From Cerioporus squamosus (lineage: Eukaryota; Basidiomycota; Agaricomycetes; Polyporales; Polyporaceae), in contig JABYQS010000015.1 of assembly GCA_022592435.1 (NCBI GenBank), positions 248,001 to 312,000 on the forward strand: a DNA stretch of 64,000 bases, written 5' to 3'. The position numbers and the translations under genes are program-made. Of the stretch, positions 32,854 through 43,178 are shown piece after piece (positions within the stretch are counted from its first letter, which is position 1; the number at the start of each line of letters is the position of its first letter). The notes under the pieces were generated by a model. That model was not told the DNA's origin. It made no database searches and saw only the letters and a program-made list of their open reading frames with translations.

Positions 32854-33778
32854 ATGACATTTCATCCAGAAGTTCTGTGGGCTCAGCGCAGCTCCGAGAC
32901 TGATGAGAAGAAGGTGAGCGATCCGACTTCAAGTTGCGAAGCAGCGTACGCGTCAGTACTCACCAAGTGGCGTTGCAGAACGTCCTGTATGTGACGGTTA
33001 ACCTTCCTGATATCAAGCCCGACACGCTCCAGTACAACCTCACGCCAACAAGGCTCGAGTTCAAGGCGAAGGCGGGCAAGTGAGTGTCTCTACACTGTCA
33101 TAGACGCGTCCAAGTACGCGTACTGACGCGTATACTTTCCTCTAGCGCCGAGAAGGGCATCGAGGAGAAGGACTATGAGTTTGCAGTCGATTTGTACGAG
33201 GAAGTCGTGCCCGAGGTATGCCCTGTCATCCTCTGATTATTGAGTCCGACGATCGCTCATACTTCGCCATGGACAGGCATCATCGAAAAACCTGACGTCG
33301 CGTTCGTTCCAACTCCTCCTCCGCAAAAAGGAAGCCAAGGCCGAGTACTGGCCCCGCCTGACTAAGGAGAAGGTCCGCAATGCGTTCATCAAGACCGACT
33401 TCTCCAAGTGGGTCGACGAGGACGAGCAGGACGGGGACAAGGCGGCGCTCGACGAAGACTTTGACATGGGCGGGATGGGCGGCGGTATGCCTGGCATGGG
33501 TGGAATGCCCGGGATGGGCGGTATGCCTGGTATGGGTGGTATGCCCGGCATGGGAGGCATGGGAGGCATGGACATCGAGTCTGTAAGTACCTAGTGTTTC
33601 TTCCTCCGTCTTAAGGTGCTGAAACGTCTAATTGGCGCAGATGCTCAAGTCCATGGGTGGTGGCGGCGCGGGCGGTTTCGACCCAGATGCCGCAGGTTCC
33701 TCCGGCGCGGATGTCGAGGACGATGACTCGGACGACGACGGCCCCCCGCCACTTGAGGAGGCGGAGCCCAAGGCATGA
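32854..33778 (+). CDS. SBA1: p23/Sba1 Hsp90 co-chaperone
   Basis: Binds the closed ATP state of Hsp90 and slows its ATPase. Five exons. Exon 1 reads MTFHPEVLWAQRSSETDEKK, exon 2 NVLYVTVNLPDIKPDTLQYN, exon 3 EKGIEEKDYEFAVDLYEEVV. Exon 4 begins ASSKNLTSRSFQLLLRKKEA and includes the diagnostic EYWPRLTKEKVRNAFIKTDF and KWVDEDEQDG. The C-terminal tail has a Gly-Met repeat (GMPGMGG, four units near 33,484-33,560), then an acidic end (DVEDDDSDDDGPPPLEEAEP). The CS-domain fold and acidic tail match the family; the Gly-Met repeat is common in fungal Sba1. Complete, stop at 33776-33778. Confidence 0.93.
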
Positions 33779-34058
33779 TTCTCGTGATCGGAGACGGAAG
33801 TAGTTATACAGAAGGGACGTGCGCAGTTTATTGAACTGACGGCTTGTAAACCATCTCACTGATGCTGCAATGTATTTCTTGTGCAATACCATGCGCTCAA
33901 TGCAATCGACTATCGGTGCCGTATGGCCAGCATACGAGCGCGGATTGTTGAAACCAACGCGATCTCTACGCTACATGAGAATACACCGCACACATTCCAA
34001 GTTCAGTCGGGTCGTGTACAGAAGGACAGCCCATCGCAAGACCGTGCATGTCGATATC

Positions 34059-35170
34059 TTAGAGCCTGGTAACGCACCATGTCAGGACCCAGAACTTCGC
34101 CCCTTCACCAACAGGCTTCAAGTCATCCCTGTTCAGCTCCCTCACATCCGCATCCACTCGGATCCTTCTAGGCGGGAAGACGCTCTCCCAGAGCTCCTTC
34201 CAGCTCTCGGGCGAGTGGCAGAACATCTGCTTCCCATGCGAGTTCGGCACTCCCGCCTCGACGCGGAACCCCTTCTCCGCCCTTCCGCTCTGCAGCCCGA
34301 ATATGATGGATCCAGGCTCGGGGGAGAGCAGCCCTGCGATCTTATGAGCGAGCTGTACCTGCTCCTCCTCGGAGAACAGGTGAAACACTGCGGAGATATG
34401 TATGGCGGAGACGTGTCCGCGCAGCGGGTTCAAGGATGTGAGCGCGGAGAGTTCGGGTCGGGTCGTTGCCGGAGGGGACGTGAAGGGCGGTGCGAGGTCC
34501 AAGTGTGCGGGGTCGAACACGTCGCCCGCGAAGAAACGTGCGGGGAACGTCTCCTGAGTGGAGTTGAACAGTTTATGGCCAAACTCCCAGAACTCTGTTG
34601 ACTGTCGGTCAGCCCAGTGAGGAGACATGCCACAACTTGTCACTGACCAGGATGAATGTCGGTTGCGACGACGTTGTGGACAGGGAAGCCATCGGCGACG
34701 GCTTTCCTAACGTCGTTGCCGACTAGCCATAGGTGAGCAGTTGCAACTTGTTCAGTCTCTTCAGTTATGGTCACTCACAGCAACACCCGATATCTAGGAG
34801 AATCGCGTCTGACCGCTCTCGGCCGAGCTTGAGCAGGTGGTTGTATGCAGGGAAGCGCGGTGAGAGCTTCATCCTGGGCCAAGCTCAGTATACAAATGCT
34901 GACGCTGGACAGATACAGAAAAGGCACTTACTTGATGAAAGCAAACCGACGTATACACGGGTACGGATGGACCTTGAATGCTTCCGCCTGCACGTCAAGT
35001 ATGTGCTCGCGAAGTGCGGCATCGTCCTGAATTCCCGTTTGCTGCCTGACGAAGTCGAGTTCCTCGGGTGTGACAGACGAGTACGAAGCCTCCAATAGCG
35101 GGTTGCGCTCGGCCTTTGCGTGGCTGTTCGCAGCATGAGCGGGTTCGGAAGCATCGAGAATAACCGTCAT
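34059..35170 (-). CDS. SAM-dependent methyltransferase, tandem copy 1
   Basis: Class I SAM methyltransferase resembling fungal secondary-metabolite enzymes of the AusD type. Exon 1 (start 35170) reads MTVILDASEPAHAAN, then EELDFVRQQTGIQDDAALRE and VHPYPCIRRFAFIK. A second exon carries FPAYNHLLKLGRERSDAILL followed by D-I-G-C-C, the SAM-binding motif I. A third carries GNDVRKAVADGFPVHNVVAT-D-I-H-P. The last exon runs from EFGHKLFNSTQETFPARFFA to FCHSPESWKELW and ends VTRL. A TATA box sits 75 bp upstream. The neighbour at 36232-37430 is a close paralogue in the same orientation. No biosynthetic backbone gene is visible nearby, so the substrate is unknown. Confidence 0.8.
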
Positions 35171-36231
35171 TGCAGGAGGAGGTATGGGTGGGCGAGATGA
35201 TGAAGATGGAATGAGAGGTGGATACCCTCCTGCTATGGTCGCATTTATAGAGGTGATTCACGGGACGTGTATGATCCAGCTCGAGTGCAAGGAGCCGAGA
35301 CATGCACGTATGGTTGCACTCTTGCCTGGCTAGCTTTGGGCTAGCTGCTCAAGGTTTGGACACGCCTGTCAACTAATCGGAAGTCAACTTCCTATCGTAC
35401 GTAGCGGGTTGCACTCACAGAACGGTGATCGCACCGTCGAACGAACATCAGGCCACTCCTGTCCGCTATAATCGCGGAGAACTTGACAGCTGAGTTGTGT
35501 CATCGCTTGGAGAAGATTTGTTCGGGACCGTACTGAGACGCATCCCGACGGCGAATATAGGGCGCTTCTTCTCACGCGATGGAGTTCTTCCTTGGCAATG
35601 CTGTCGATCTGTCCAGGTTAGCTCAGGTGAGTGCCCATCATGCACGAAATGCCATCGGCTGAGTTAGCTGTTCATCAGCAACGACAGTAAGAGAGCTGGT
35701 AACCACACTAGTCGCGACTCTCACCTCCGACATGGCACCGAGCGGCAGGCCGATGATGTTGTGGGCGCTGCGACCACTGTACCAGATGGTGAGTTCAAGA
35801 CTCTGGATCGCAAACCGGTCATGCCTATTCGTCGCTGTCAGTCTCATGCCGGAAACCCTTTCACTTGGCGTTCTGATAACACGCGGAGGGTGAAGGCCTG
35901 CAGGGTAACATAGAGCTGCCGTGAGCTTGAGCTAGACCATTCGCGATAAGAGAGTCTCTGACCACATGTTTGTTCCCCAGATTCGCCTGCGCCACACAAG
36001 CGCAAAAGCAAAGAGTACGCGGAGCAGTGATTGATATTGAAATTCCCCTAGTAAGTATACGCAGCTCGGCATACACACCAATCGCGACAACCTATGAGGT
36101 GATCAACTGTATAGCATACACAAGGAGTTAAGACATCTGTGGTGTGGTGAGCCATGTATTACGCAATGCCGAAGATACCTCACGTTGAGATGCCTCTGGA
36201 CTCAGCTCCCTAGCCATATATCCAAGACCGC
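35171..36231. other. Intergenic between the tandem methyltransferases
   Basis: Contains the promoter of copy 1 and the 3' region of copy 2. No further gene supported. Confidence 0.5.
35244..35250 (-). promoter_or_regulatory. TATA box of methyltransferase copy 1
   Basis: CTATAAAT on the minus strand about 75 bp upstream of the ATG at 35170. Confidence 0.5.
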
Positions 36232-37430
36232 CTACAACCGGGTGACCGACCAAACGAGCAAGTAGAACTTACTGCCCGACGTATGGCCCTTGGACTCAAG
36301 GTCTGAGCGCTTCACCTCGTGCAGGAACGCTTCGACCTTCACAGTCCCCTTCTTGAAGATCTGCCCGTCCCAAAGCTCAACCCAGCTCTCGGGTGAGTGG
36401 CAGAACATCGTGATGCCGTGCGAGTTCAGGCGTATCGCCTCCGTCCGGAGCCCCTTTTCGGGGCGTCCACCGTGCGACCCAAGGATCATGGAGCCCGGCT
36501 CGGGAGAGAGCAAGCCTGCCAGCGATTGCGCGAGCTTGAACTGCTTCTCTTCGTCAAAGAGGTGGAAGAGCGATGAGGCATGAATGACGGAGACATGGCC
36601 CCGGAGAGGGTTGAGAGACTTAAGGGTCGACAGCTGCGGGACCGGAGTGTCCGGGGGCGCATAGAAGGGCGGGATGGCTTCGAGATGAGCGGGATCGAAG
36701 GCGTCTCCCGGGATGAACGGGACTGGGAAAGTCTCCGGGGTCGACCTGAAGAGCTTGTGGCCAAGCTCCCAAAACTCTACGGAGGGAAGGTACTGTATCA
36801 GCCGACCACCATGGGTATCACTCAGGAATCAATGTGTACGTACCAGGGTGAAGATCGGAGCCGATCGCGCCCTCAAGAGGGAAACCGTCGGCAACAGCCT
36901 TACGGATGTCGTTTCCAACTACGGGTCACAGTGTGCAGAAGTCAGGATGGAATGGGACCATATGGGATATAAAGAACGTACAACAGCATCCGATATCCAA
37001 GAAGATAGCACCCTTGCGCTCCTTGCCGATGGCGAGCAGACGATGGTATGCCGGAAATCGGCTCAGCTTCAGCCTAAGGGAGAACAGCGATGTTTCAGCA
37101 GCAGGTCGTGGTGGTTCCGATTGAAGCTCACTAACACAACGAAGGAGAAGCGACGGATGCATGGATACGGATGTATCTATAAGGAAATCGAAGTACTCGT
37201 TGAGTTTGACGTTCGTCCCGATATGGATGAAGGTTAACTCTACCGCGTATGCTTCAGCTTGAACCGCCAAGACGTGCTTCTTCAGCTCTTCGGGGTCCTG
37301 GATACCTGTCTGGGCTCTTCATGAACTCGAGAGCCCGGTCATCGACGGTGTCATGGTATAGCTCCTCATCGAGGGGCATTATTCCCTTCGATCCGGGAGA
37401 GCCAGAGTGCTTGTTGTCGGGGTCAGCCAT
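36232..37430 (-). pseudogene. SAM-dependent methyltransferase, tandem copy 2, apparent frameshift
   Basis: Same exon layout as copy 1. Exon 1 starts at 37430 (MADPDNKHSGSPGSKG) and reads DDRALEFMKS, then QTGIQDPEELKKHVLAVQAE. The QTGIQ part is one base out of frame with the start, because of an extra C (agCCCag) near 37,310-37,316. Downstream exons are intact: HPYPCIRRFSF, LKLSRFPAYHRLLAIGKERK, AIFLDIGCC (motif I), GNDIRKAVADGFPLEGAIGS, ELGHKLFRSTPETF, and the last exon ending FCHSPESW ... SVTRL. Identity with copy 1 is high in the last exon. Either the gene is recently inactivated, or the extra base is a sequence error and the gene is functional. No intron signal was found that restores the frame. 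Confidence 0.65.
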
Positions 37431-39301
37431 GACGGTAAATATGCAACCGGAAGTGAAGCTGGGTCAGTACGGGCTCCGATGCAACGAGAGTATATGTATG
37501 CGTCGGATTTGTTCGGCATGGGCAATGTCATCGTGCGTACGCGGGCCTCTCACGTGCAGTGAAGTCCGCTATATCTAGCGGATCGAGCTCGGAGTACGGT
37601 GGGTCCGCCAGACAACAAGTTAACGCACCGATTTGCCGGCAGGTGTGACTCGATGGTATAAGTGGCGAGGACGTGGAGGTACTCTGTTGGACAGAGGGAC
37701 TCGGAACAGTGTATGGGTGCCACTAGGTGTCAAGTCGACTCATGCATTCGCAGGAATGGCCATGGAGTGAAGTGAGGCGAGACCAAGGCGAAACACTTGA
37801 CACGAACACTTGTAACAAGGACACACAAGCCCAAAGCCAAGGATCAAAGTGATCGATCATTGGTGCGTCTAAGGCCGGCGTGGCACGGGGACTAACCTTC
37901 AACATCATCCTGCAAGAAGGACACACTCAACGACATCTGTGGGTAAGTGCGATAGTTGACTCGAAGAAGCCATGTTCGTCCAAATAAGGTCCCCCGTGCA
38001 TAAGGAAAGAGATGATAATGTGAACGAAGTGGCTTGGAGAGATGCCGCCTGTAATTCGAAGGAAGTGTGAGCGCGGCACAATGCCCTCGGTAATTCATGG
38101 CGACATCGCAGACGACCCACGGGAGCCGCCGGGGGAGTCTTGAGGCGGCCAATCCGGACCAAAATTGTTCACGACGAGTGACTTGTCGGCCGTGAAGGCG
38201 CGTCACGATATTCCCGAACGACGACGGTCCTTCGAAAGCAGAACGCGCATGCAAGCCAGCGGCGAGACGAGGAAAGGCGCCTGCCAGTGCGGCTGGCAGC
38301 AACAGGGCAGCAACCAGCCCTGCTTAAGCGCTTGCTGCTACTTGACGACCACCATGACCACTGGACTGCTCACCTTTAAGACCTTATACCAGTCTACTGA
38401 TACCATGTGCATTTCTACGCCGTCGCCGCTTATGAGTGAGGATAGAACACGACAGACTGCTTACTCATAGGCTCGTCCAACGTTGGCATAGTGAGTAGCC
38501 AGCCATTAGAATATGGTAGTACGCCGACAAAATCAAGACCGTGCACTACTCTCTCGCGTCCCGGCGGCAGATCCGCGTAAGCACCGGTAGAGGCTCGCAT
38601 GCACGCTTGTGCTCTATGTATAATATGGGCTTGGTGTACCAGTGCACGCATCTCATCGTGACCAAGTACTCAGGGTCAGCCTGAGATATCTCGCAGTCCA
38701 GGCAAGTGGTACTTCCATAACTTCGTGAGGGGTATCTGATCTCCAGGATTTGAACAGACTATGGCGGTGGTCGTTATCGTGACGAAGAGAATTAACGCCC
38801 ACCGCATCTACGATACTCAGAGCCTCATCTCGCAAACGGTCGCCGCGCCGCCGATGGCTCTGAACTCACGTCAGCGGCATCTAGCCGCTTCTCATGCAAA
38901 CGGTACGACACCCACACGAGGTCCATGTGCGAGGCTAGCTCGCTTCTTGATAGGCCGACAGATCCCCGGACGGATGTCCAGGGAGCACAACTGTCGGCGC
39001 GGAACCACGGTGGCCCCCCCGCTTCTCCCATGCAGAGGCTATACCTGGAACTACACCAACACCGCGCCCATCATCAGGCCGATCGGCATGCACTCTGCCT
39101 CCCCAGCGTTCAAAGCTCAAACTCCAGGTCACTCAGGTGGACCGTGGTCGGCTGTGATAATGGTATGTATGTACGTACCTCACCGTATACATCCAGGCCA
39201 CCGTTTGATCGCGCTTTCAGTGCCTTAGAGCCCTAACATGCATTTATCGGCCTGTTGCCAACGCTACCTGGTCAGTCCAGAAATAACTCATCCAGAGCGT
39301 G

Positions 39302-39349
39302 CTATGTATATGCCGCATGCATACATAGCATGATCATCAAGGATGATCA
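39302..39349. repeat. Two adjacent short perfect inverted repeats
   Basis: CTATGTAT at 39302-39309 pairs with ATACATAG at 39321-39328. Immediately after it, TGATCATC at 39331-39338 pairs with GATGATCA at 39342-39349 across a 3-base loop. Possibly a cruciform-prone remnant; no function is evident. Confidence 0.6.
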
Positions 39350-39742
39350 TCGTCTGTGGCGGTTCTGTGGGCTCTTCCTTAGGGCGTGTATTCATGGGAC
39401 GCATGATATGTTCTGGCAAACCCTGGCAAACCAGAAGGGAGGTTTGCATGCCTGCATCCATGAGCGCTACCGGGATCCGATCTTCTCTGGTTCCAGCCGA
39501 CGTGCGGTTTGCTACACAGAAGGGACCTCGATGCTATTCAGGGGAACGCGACCGGCACATTGGGTTTGGGAGGTGCCCTTCCGTACCGCGGCAGCCAACA
39601 CCCGACTGTTTGTTGCCATTCGGAGGGTGTGGCGTGCCGCGGAACGCATCGCCATTGTTCAATCGCCCATGAAGTTGGGCGCGGGGCCACGGTGAATTGC
39701 GTTTGCCATAGTTCGCATTCGGACGCTTTGGCCGTGGCGGAG

Positions 39743-39748
39743 TATAAG
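39743..39748 (+). promoter_or_regulatory. TATA-like box of secreted-protein gene
   Basis: TATAAG in a GC-rich context, 196 bp upstream of the ATG at 39939. A CT-rich leader lies between. Confidence 0.4.
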
Positions 39749-39938
39749 AATGGTGCGCCCCGCAGGCCTCCATTCTCATCCACCCTCCCTCCCGACTGCT
39801 CCTTCCTCTTCTCCCTTCCCGCGATCTGGGATCGTCTTCTGAGTCTGACGACTTGGTTTTGCACAGCGACCCGGTGTCCAGCTCCGCTACCTGCCACTCC
39901 CTCGCCCGACGTAGATCGCCGTAGTATCACGACCAACC

Positions 39939-41278
39939 ATGAAGTGCTCACTCTTCGTCGCTCTTTCTCTCGCGCTCGCGGCCACCGCGCGCCCGCGATA
40001 CATCAGCCGCCGTGCCGACTTCACTCTGCAGAACGGCAAGGACGCCATTGCGCTCAAGTGAGTAACTTCTTTGTGCCACATGCCTTTTGTCCCGGCTTCT
40101 TTGTCCCAAGTATAGCCATTGACGCCGACGGCCCGCTTCTCCTCCAGCGACAAGTTCAAGACCTTGAGCGCGAGCTCCCCTTGCCAGGCTGGGGAGAATG
40201 CCTGCATCAACGACCAGTTCGCTCAATGCGTCAACGGCAAGTTCGTCACCCAGGCTTGCGCCCCGGGCACGATGTGAGTATTCGGATACTGAGAGACCGC
40301 TGAAAGGCCCTTATTCTGACATTCTCCCGACCATGCAGTTGTGCTGCTCTTCCCCTTGTCAACTCGGCGGGAACGAGCATCACTTGCACTACCGCCGCCG
40401 ACCGTGATGCTCGCATTGCTGCCACCGGCGCGACCGCGGGAAGCTCGGGCTCCAGTGCTAGTGCGAGCGTTGCGTCTGCTGCGTCCACTGCGGCCACGAA
40501 GACGACGAGCTCTGCTGCTGTAAGTCGCCTGGATGCACGGCCGTCAAAGACCATCCGACTGATATCTTTCTTCTAGGCATCGAGCACGGCGTCCACTGCC
40601 GCTGGTGACAACTCGGCGACCGGCAGTGCCGCGGACGGCGGCGACGCCCAGAAGTCGCTCACGCTCCTCTCCTCGGTCATCGCCACCGGGTTCGCAAACG
40701 ACGGCCAGGACCAGCCGGAGGCAGGCCAGGTCGCGTCGGCCACGTCGACGAACAACTTCATCAACTTCTGCGCGACGGTGCCTAACAAGCAGATCACGAA
40801 CGGGCTGCAGGTCAAGGAGGGCTCGTGCAACCCCGCGCCGATGGGCGTGATCGCGTCGACGGCGAACATGCCGTCCTGCAAGTTCGTGAGCCCGAAGAAC
40901 GGCGACAAGATCGCGGCGAACCAGAACTTCACGATCCAGATGGCGATCAAGAACCTCAACACGGGCTTCTTCACGAACCCGAACGAGAACTACTTCGCCG
41001 CGCCCCAGACGGTCGACGGCAGCGGCAACATCAACGGCCACTCGCACGTCGTCGTCGAGGCGCTCCCCTCACTCGACACCACGGCCCCCACGGACCCTAC
41101 GAAGTTCGCGTTCTTCAAGGGCCTCAACGACAAGGCGCAGAATGGCGTTCTCTCCGTCGAGGTCGCCGGCGGTCTCCCTGCCGGCACCTACCGTCTTGCG
41201 TCCATCAACTCTGCCGCGAACCACCAGCCCGCTCTCGTTGCTGTCGCGCAGCACGGCGCCCTTGATGACATGGTCTAG
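39939..41278 (+). CDS. Secreted protein with CBM19-like N-terminal domain
   Basis: The signal peptide MKCSLFVALSLALAATARPR is followed by RYISRRADFTLQNGKDAIAL. A small Cys-rich module (CQAGENACINDQFAQCVNGK, then CAPGTICAALP) resembles chitin-binding CBM19. A Ser/Ala/Thr linker with acidic patches leads to a ~240-residue C-terminal domain, which includes NFCATVPNKQITNGLQVKEG, PSCKFVSPKNGDKIAANQNF, NGHSHVVVEALPSLD and GGLPAGTYRLASINSAANHQ. Intron boundaries lie near 40060-40145, 40274-40338 and 40521-40577. Proteins of this type are widespread and abundant in basidiomycete secretomes and are sometimes mislabelled as ribosomal protein S17; their activity is not established to my knowledge. Convergent with homoserine kinase. 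Confidence 0.85.
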
Positions 41279-41667
41279 TGAGTGCTTGCCGTCTCGGGAG
41301 ATCGAACCTCGCTGACATCAGGAAACCCACTCAGCTTCACGGTCGCATGAGCTCGTCGTCCCGAGCGGTTCCATGAGAAAGTAACATTATCTGGCGTATT
41401 TATTGGGGTGTAGATCATCCGGAGCACTTGCTGCTGTATCCGTAGTATACGACCCGGTGTCCAATACCAGTCGACTGTCACTCATTCACATATCTGCAAG
41501 CAGCGTGCGATCACCACCAGCGCACCGTGACCATAGTGATTTCTGCTTCGACGCTGACAGTGATCTGGGGATGGGTAGTGGCCGTCCGTACCTATCAAAG
41601 TTTCGTCACTCGGGACAAGGAGTGGCTGATATGTCTATATGCTACATCGTATGCTTTACACGCATCT
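41279..41667. other. Intergenic, convergent 3' ends
   Basis: Between the stops of the secreted-protein gene and homoserine kinase. AT-richer patches near 41,380-41,400 may be polyadenylation signals. No gene. Confidence 0.5.
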
Positions 41668-42864
41668 TCAAGGGTTCTGTTCTACAACGCTACCGCCGGC
41701 GACCTCAAGGACCTTCCAATCAACTTCGATCCCATGCGTCTTGAAGATGGCGCGCGCGTCCTCGGCAATGGCGTCGAAGCCGCCGGTGGCGAGCGCGAGG
41801 ATTGTCGGCCCTGCGCCTGAGAGACAGATCCCGAGGAGGCCAGGATGTGTCGATGGGGTGATGTTGTTCGTCACCTCGGGCAAGCCGGGGATCTGCGAGA
41901 ACTCGTGATGAGTGCCGTATACTAGGTGGTGGTAAGTGGGGCACGCACGAGAGTTTTGCGGTAGGGCTGATGGACGCGATCCTTCATCGCCTCGTAGATG
42001 AGTTCTGGGTCGGGCGGCGTTTGGGCGAGTGCTGTAGTCAAAACCGCTAACCGCTGAAGGTTGAACACCTGTTGGACAGCCGGCTAGTGAGCGGTCGTGT
42101 TCGGTCTCTGCTTGACATCATGACAAACGCACCAGATCTTTTCTCGAGTACTCCTGAGGAAGTACACTTCGCGCCTTCGCGGTGCTGAGCTCGAACCGCG
42201 GGATGATCGCAAGAGCCTTAATGCTTTGCGACCATCCGAACCGCACATAGTGCCCAATGCCCAAGGGAGGCTGAGGAGGGTCCATGCCCCAATCTTCACC
42301 CGCATCCGGGGGATACTCTGGCAGAACCTCGCTCAGCGGCACGCTCGCAGCCTCCGTGGCGACAGCATCCAGCTCCCTGAGATACGACCCCACGAACCCG
42401 CCCACCAGCGCCGCAGTGACGTTGTCGGGATGCCGCTCTACCATCAGCGCAAAGTCGAGCATGCGCTCCACGGGTAGCTTGAGCTGCCCGAGCTCGTTCC
42501 CAAGCAGGACACCCGCGATGACTGCCGCGCCGGACGAGCCCAGCCCACGTCCGAAAGGGATCTCGTTTGCGCAGTGGATGGTTAGGTTCTCGGGGAACTT
42601 GGAGATGCCATGACAGCGCAGGACATAGAGTGCAACACGCGTCGTGAGGTTCCTGTATGCATCGAGAGGGACCTCATCCGCGCCTTCGCCGGAGTAGGTT
42701 ATGCGGGGCGGTCGGGCTGGATCGGATGCGCTCGGCGGTGCAACGGTGACGGTGAGAGCGAGATGAAGAGAAAGCGAGAGGCCGACGACGTCGAAGCCAG
42801 GCCCGATGTTCGCTGAGGTCGCGGGGACGCGGATGGTGAAAGAGCGCGAGTTGGCCTGGGACAT
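41668..42864 (-). CDS. THR1: Homoserine kinase
   Basis: GHMP-family kinase that phosphorylates homoserine for threonine synthesis; cytosolic. The N terminus FTIRVPATSANIGPGFDVVG carries GHMP motif 1. Motif 2 is EIPFGRGLGSSGAAVIAGVL (ATP-binding loop), then MVERHPDNVTAALVGGFVGS, LSTAKARSVLPQEYSRKD, FNLQRLAVLTTALAQTPPD, and motif 3 GLLGICLSGAGPTILALATG near the C terminus. Two introns (42,115-42,063 region and 41,945-41,895 region) interrupt the C-terminal third. Full length for the family (~355 aa). A TTTAAATA lies just 29 bp upstream of the ATG, implying a short leader. Confidence 0.95.
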
Positions 42865-43178
42865 CGCTGCTCCGAGAAGAACTATCGGCGTCTATTTAAA
42901 GCTGCTGTATAGATGACTCTGCGGGAGTCCCGGGGGTCCTTGCTGGGGCTCTCTCTGCGTACAACCTAGACGGATGCTCAAGTCATGGGCGGGATATGGT
43001 CAGTTCCCGTATGTCTCATCTCAAGCCATGAGAAATCGTGAAGTTCATTAGTGGGCATTAGGAGAACATGACGAAGGAAGGGAAAGGTATTATGCTAAAG
43101 GCGGGTATGCGCGTATATACGTGTGCTCCAGATTCACCGTCTAATCCAACATCTACCGAGACGAGAGAGATACGCCGC
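42865..43178. other. Promoter of THR1 and 3' region of dynein gene
   Basis: 314 bp. The THR1-proximal part contains a TATA-like box; the dynein-proximal part must hold its terminator. No gene. Confidence 0.5.
42893..42900 (-). promoter_or_regulatory. TATA-like box of homoserine kinase gene
   Basis: TTTAAATA on the minus strand, 29 bp upstream of the ATG at 42864. Confidence 0.4.

Larger units (their letters stand above)
37431..39938. other. Gene-poor stretch
   Basis: 2.5 kb without a supportable gene. A minus-strand frame at 37,892-38,302 begins with an Ala/Leu-rich segment (MLPAALAGAFPRLAAGL) but shows no domain or conservation cue. Two adjacent short perfect inverted repeats occur at 39,302-39,349. 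The last 200 bp are promoter and CT-rich leader of the secreted-protein gene. Confidence 0.4.

Noticed and set aside
37892..38302. A 136-codon minus-strand frame with an Ala/Leu-rich start
   Set aside because: No upstream exon, no cleavage-site pattern, no recognisable downstream domain.
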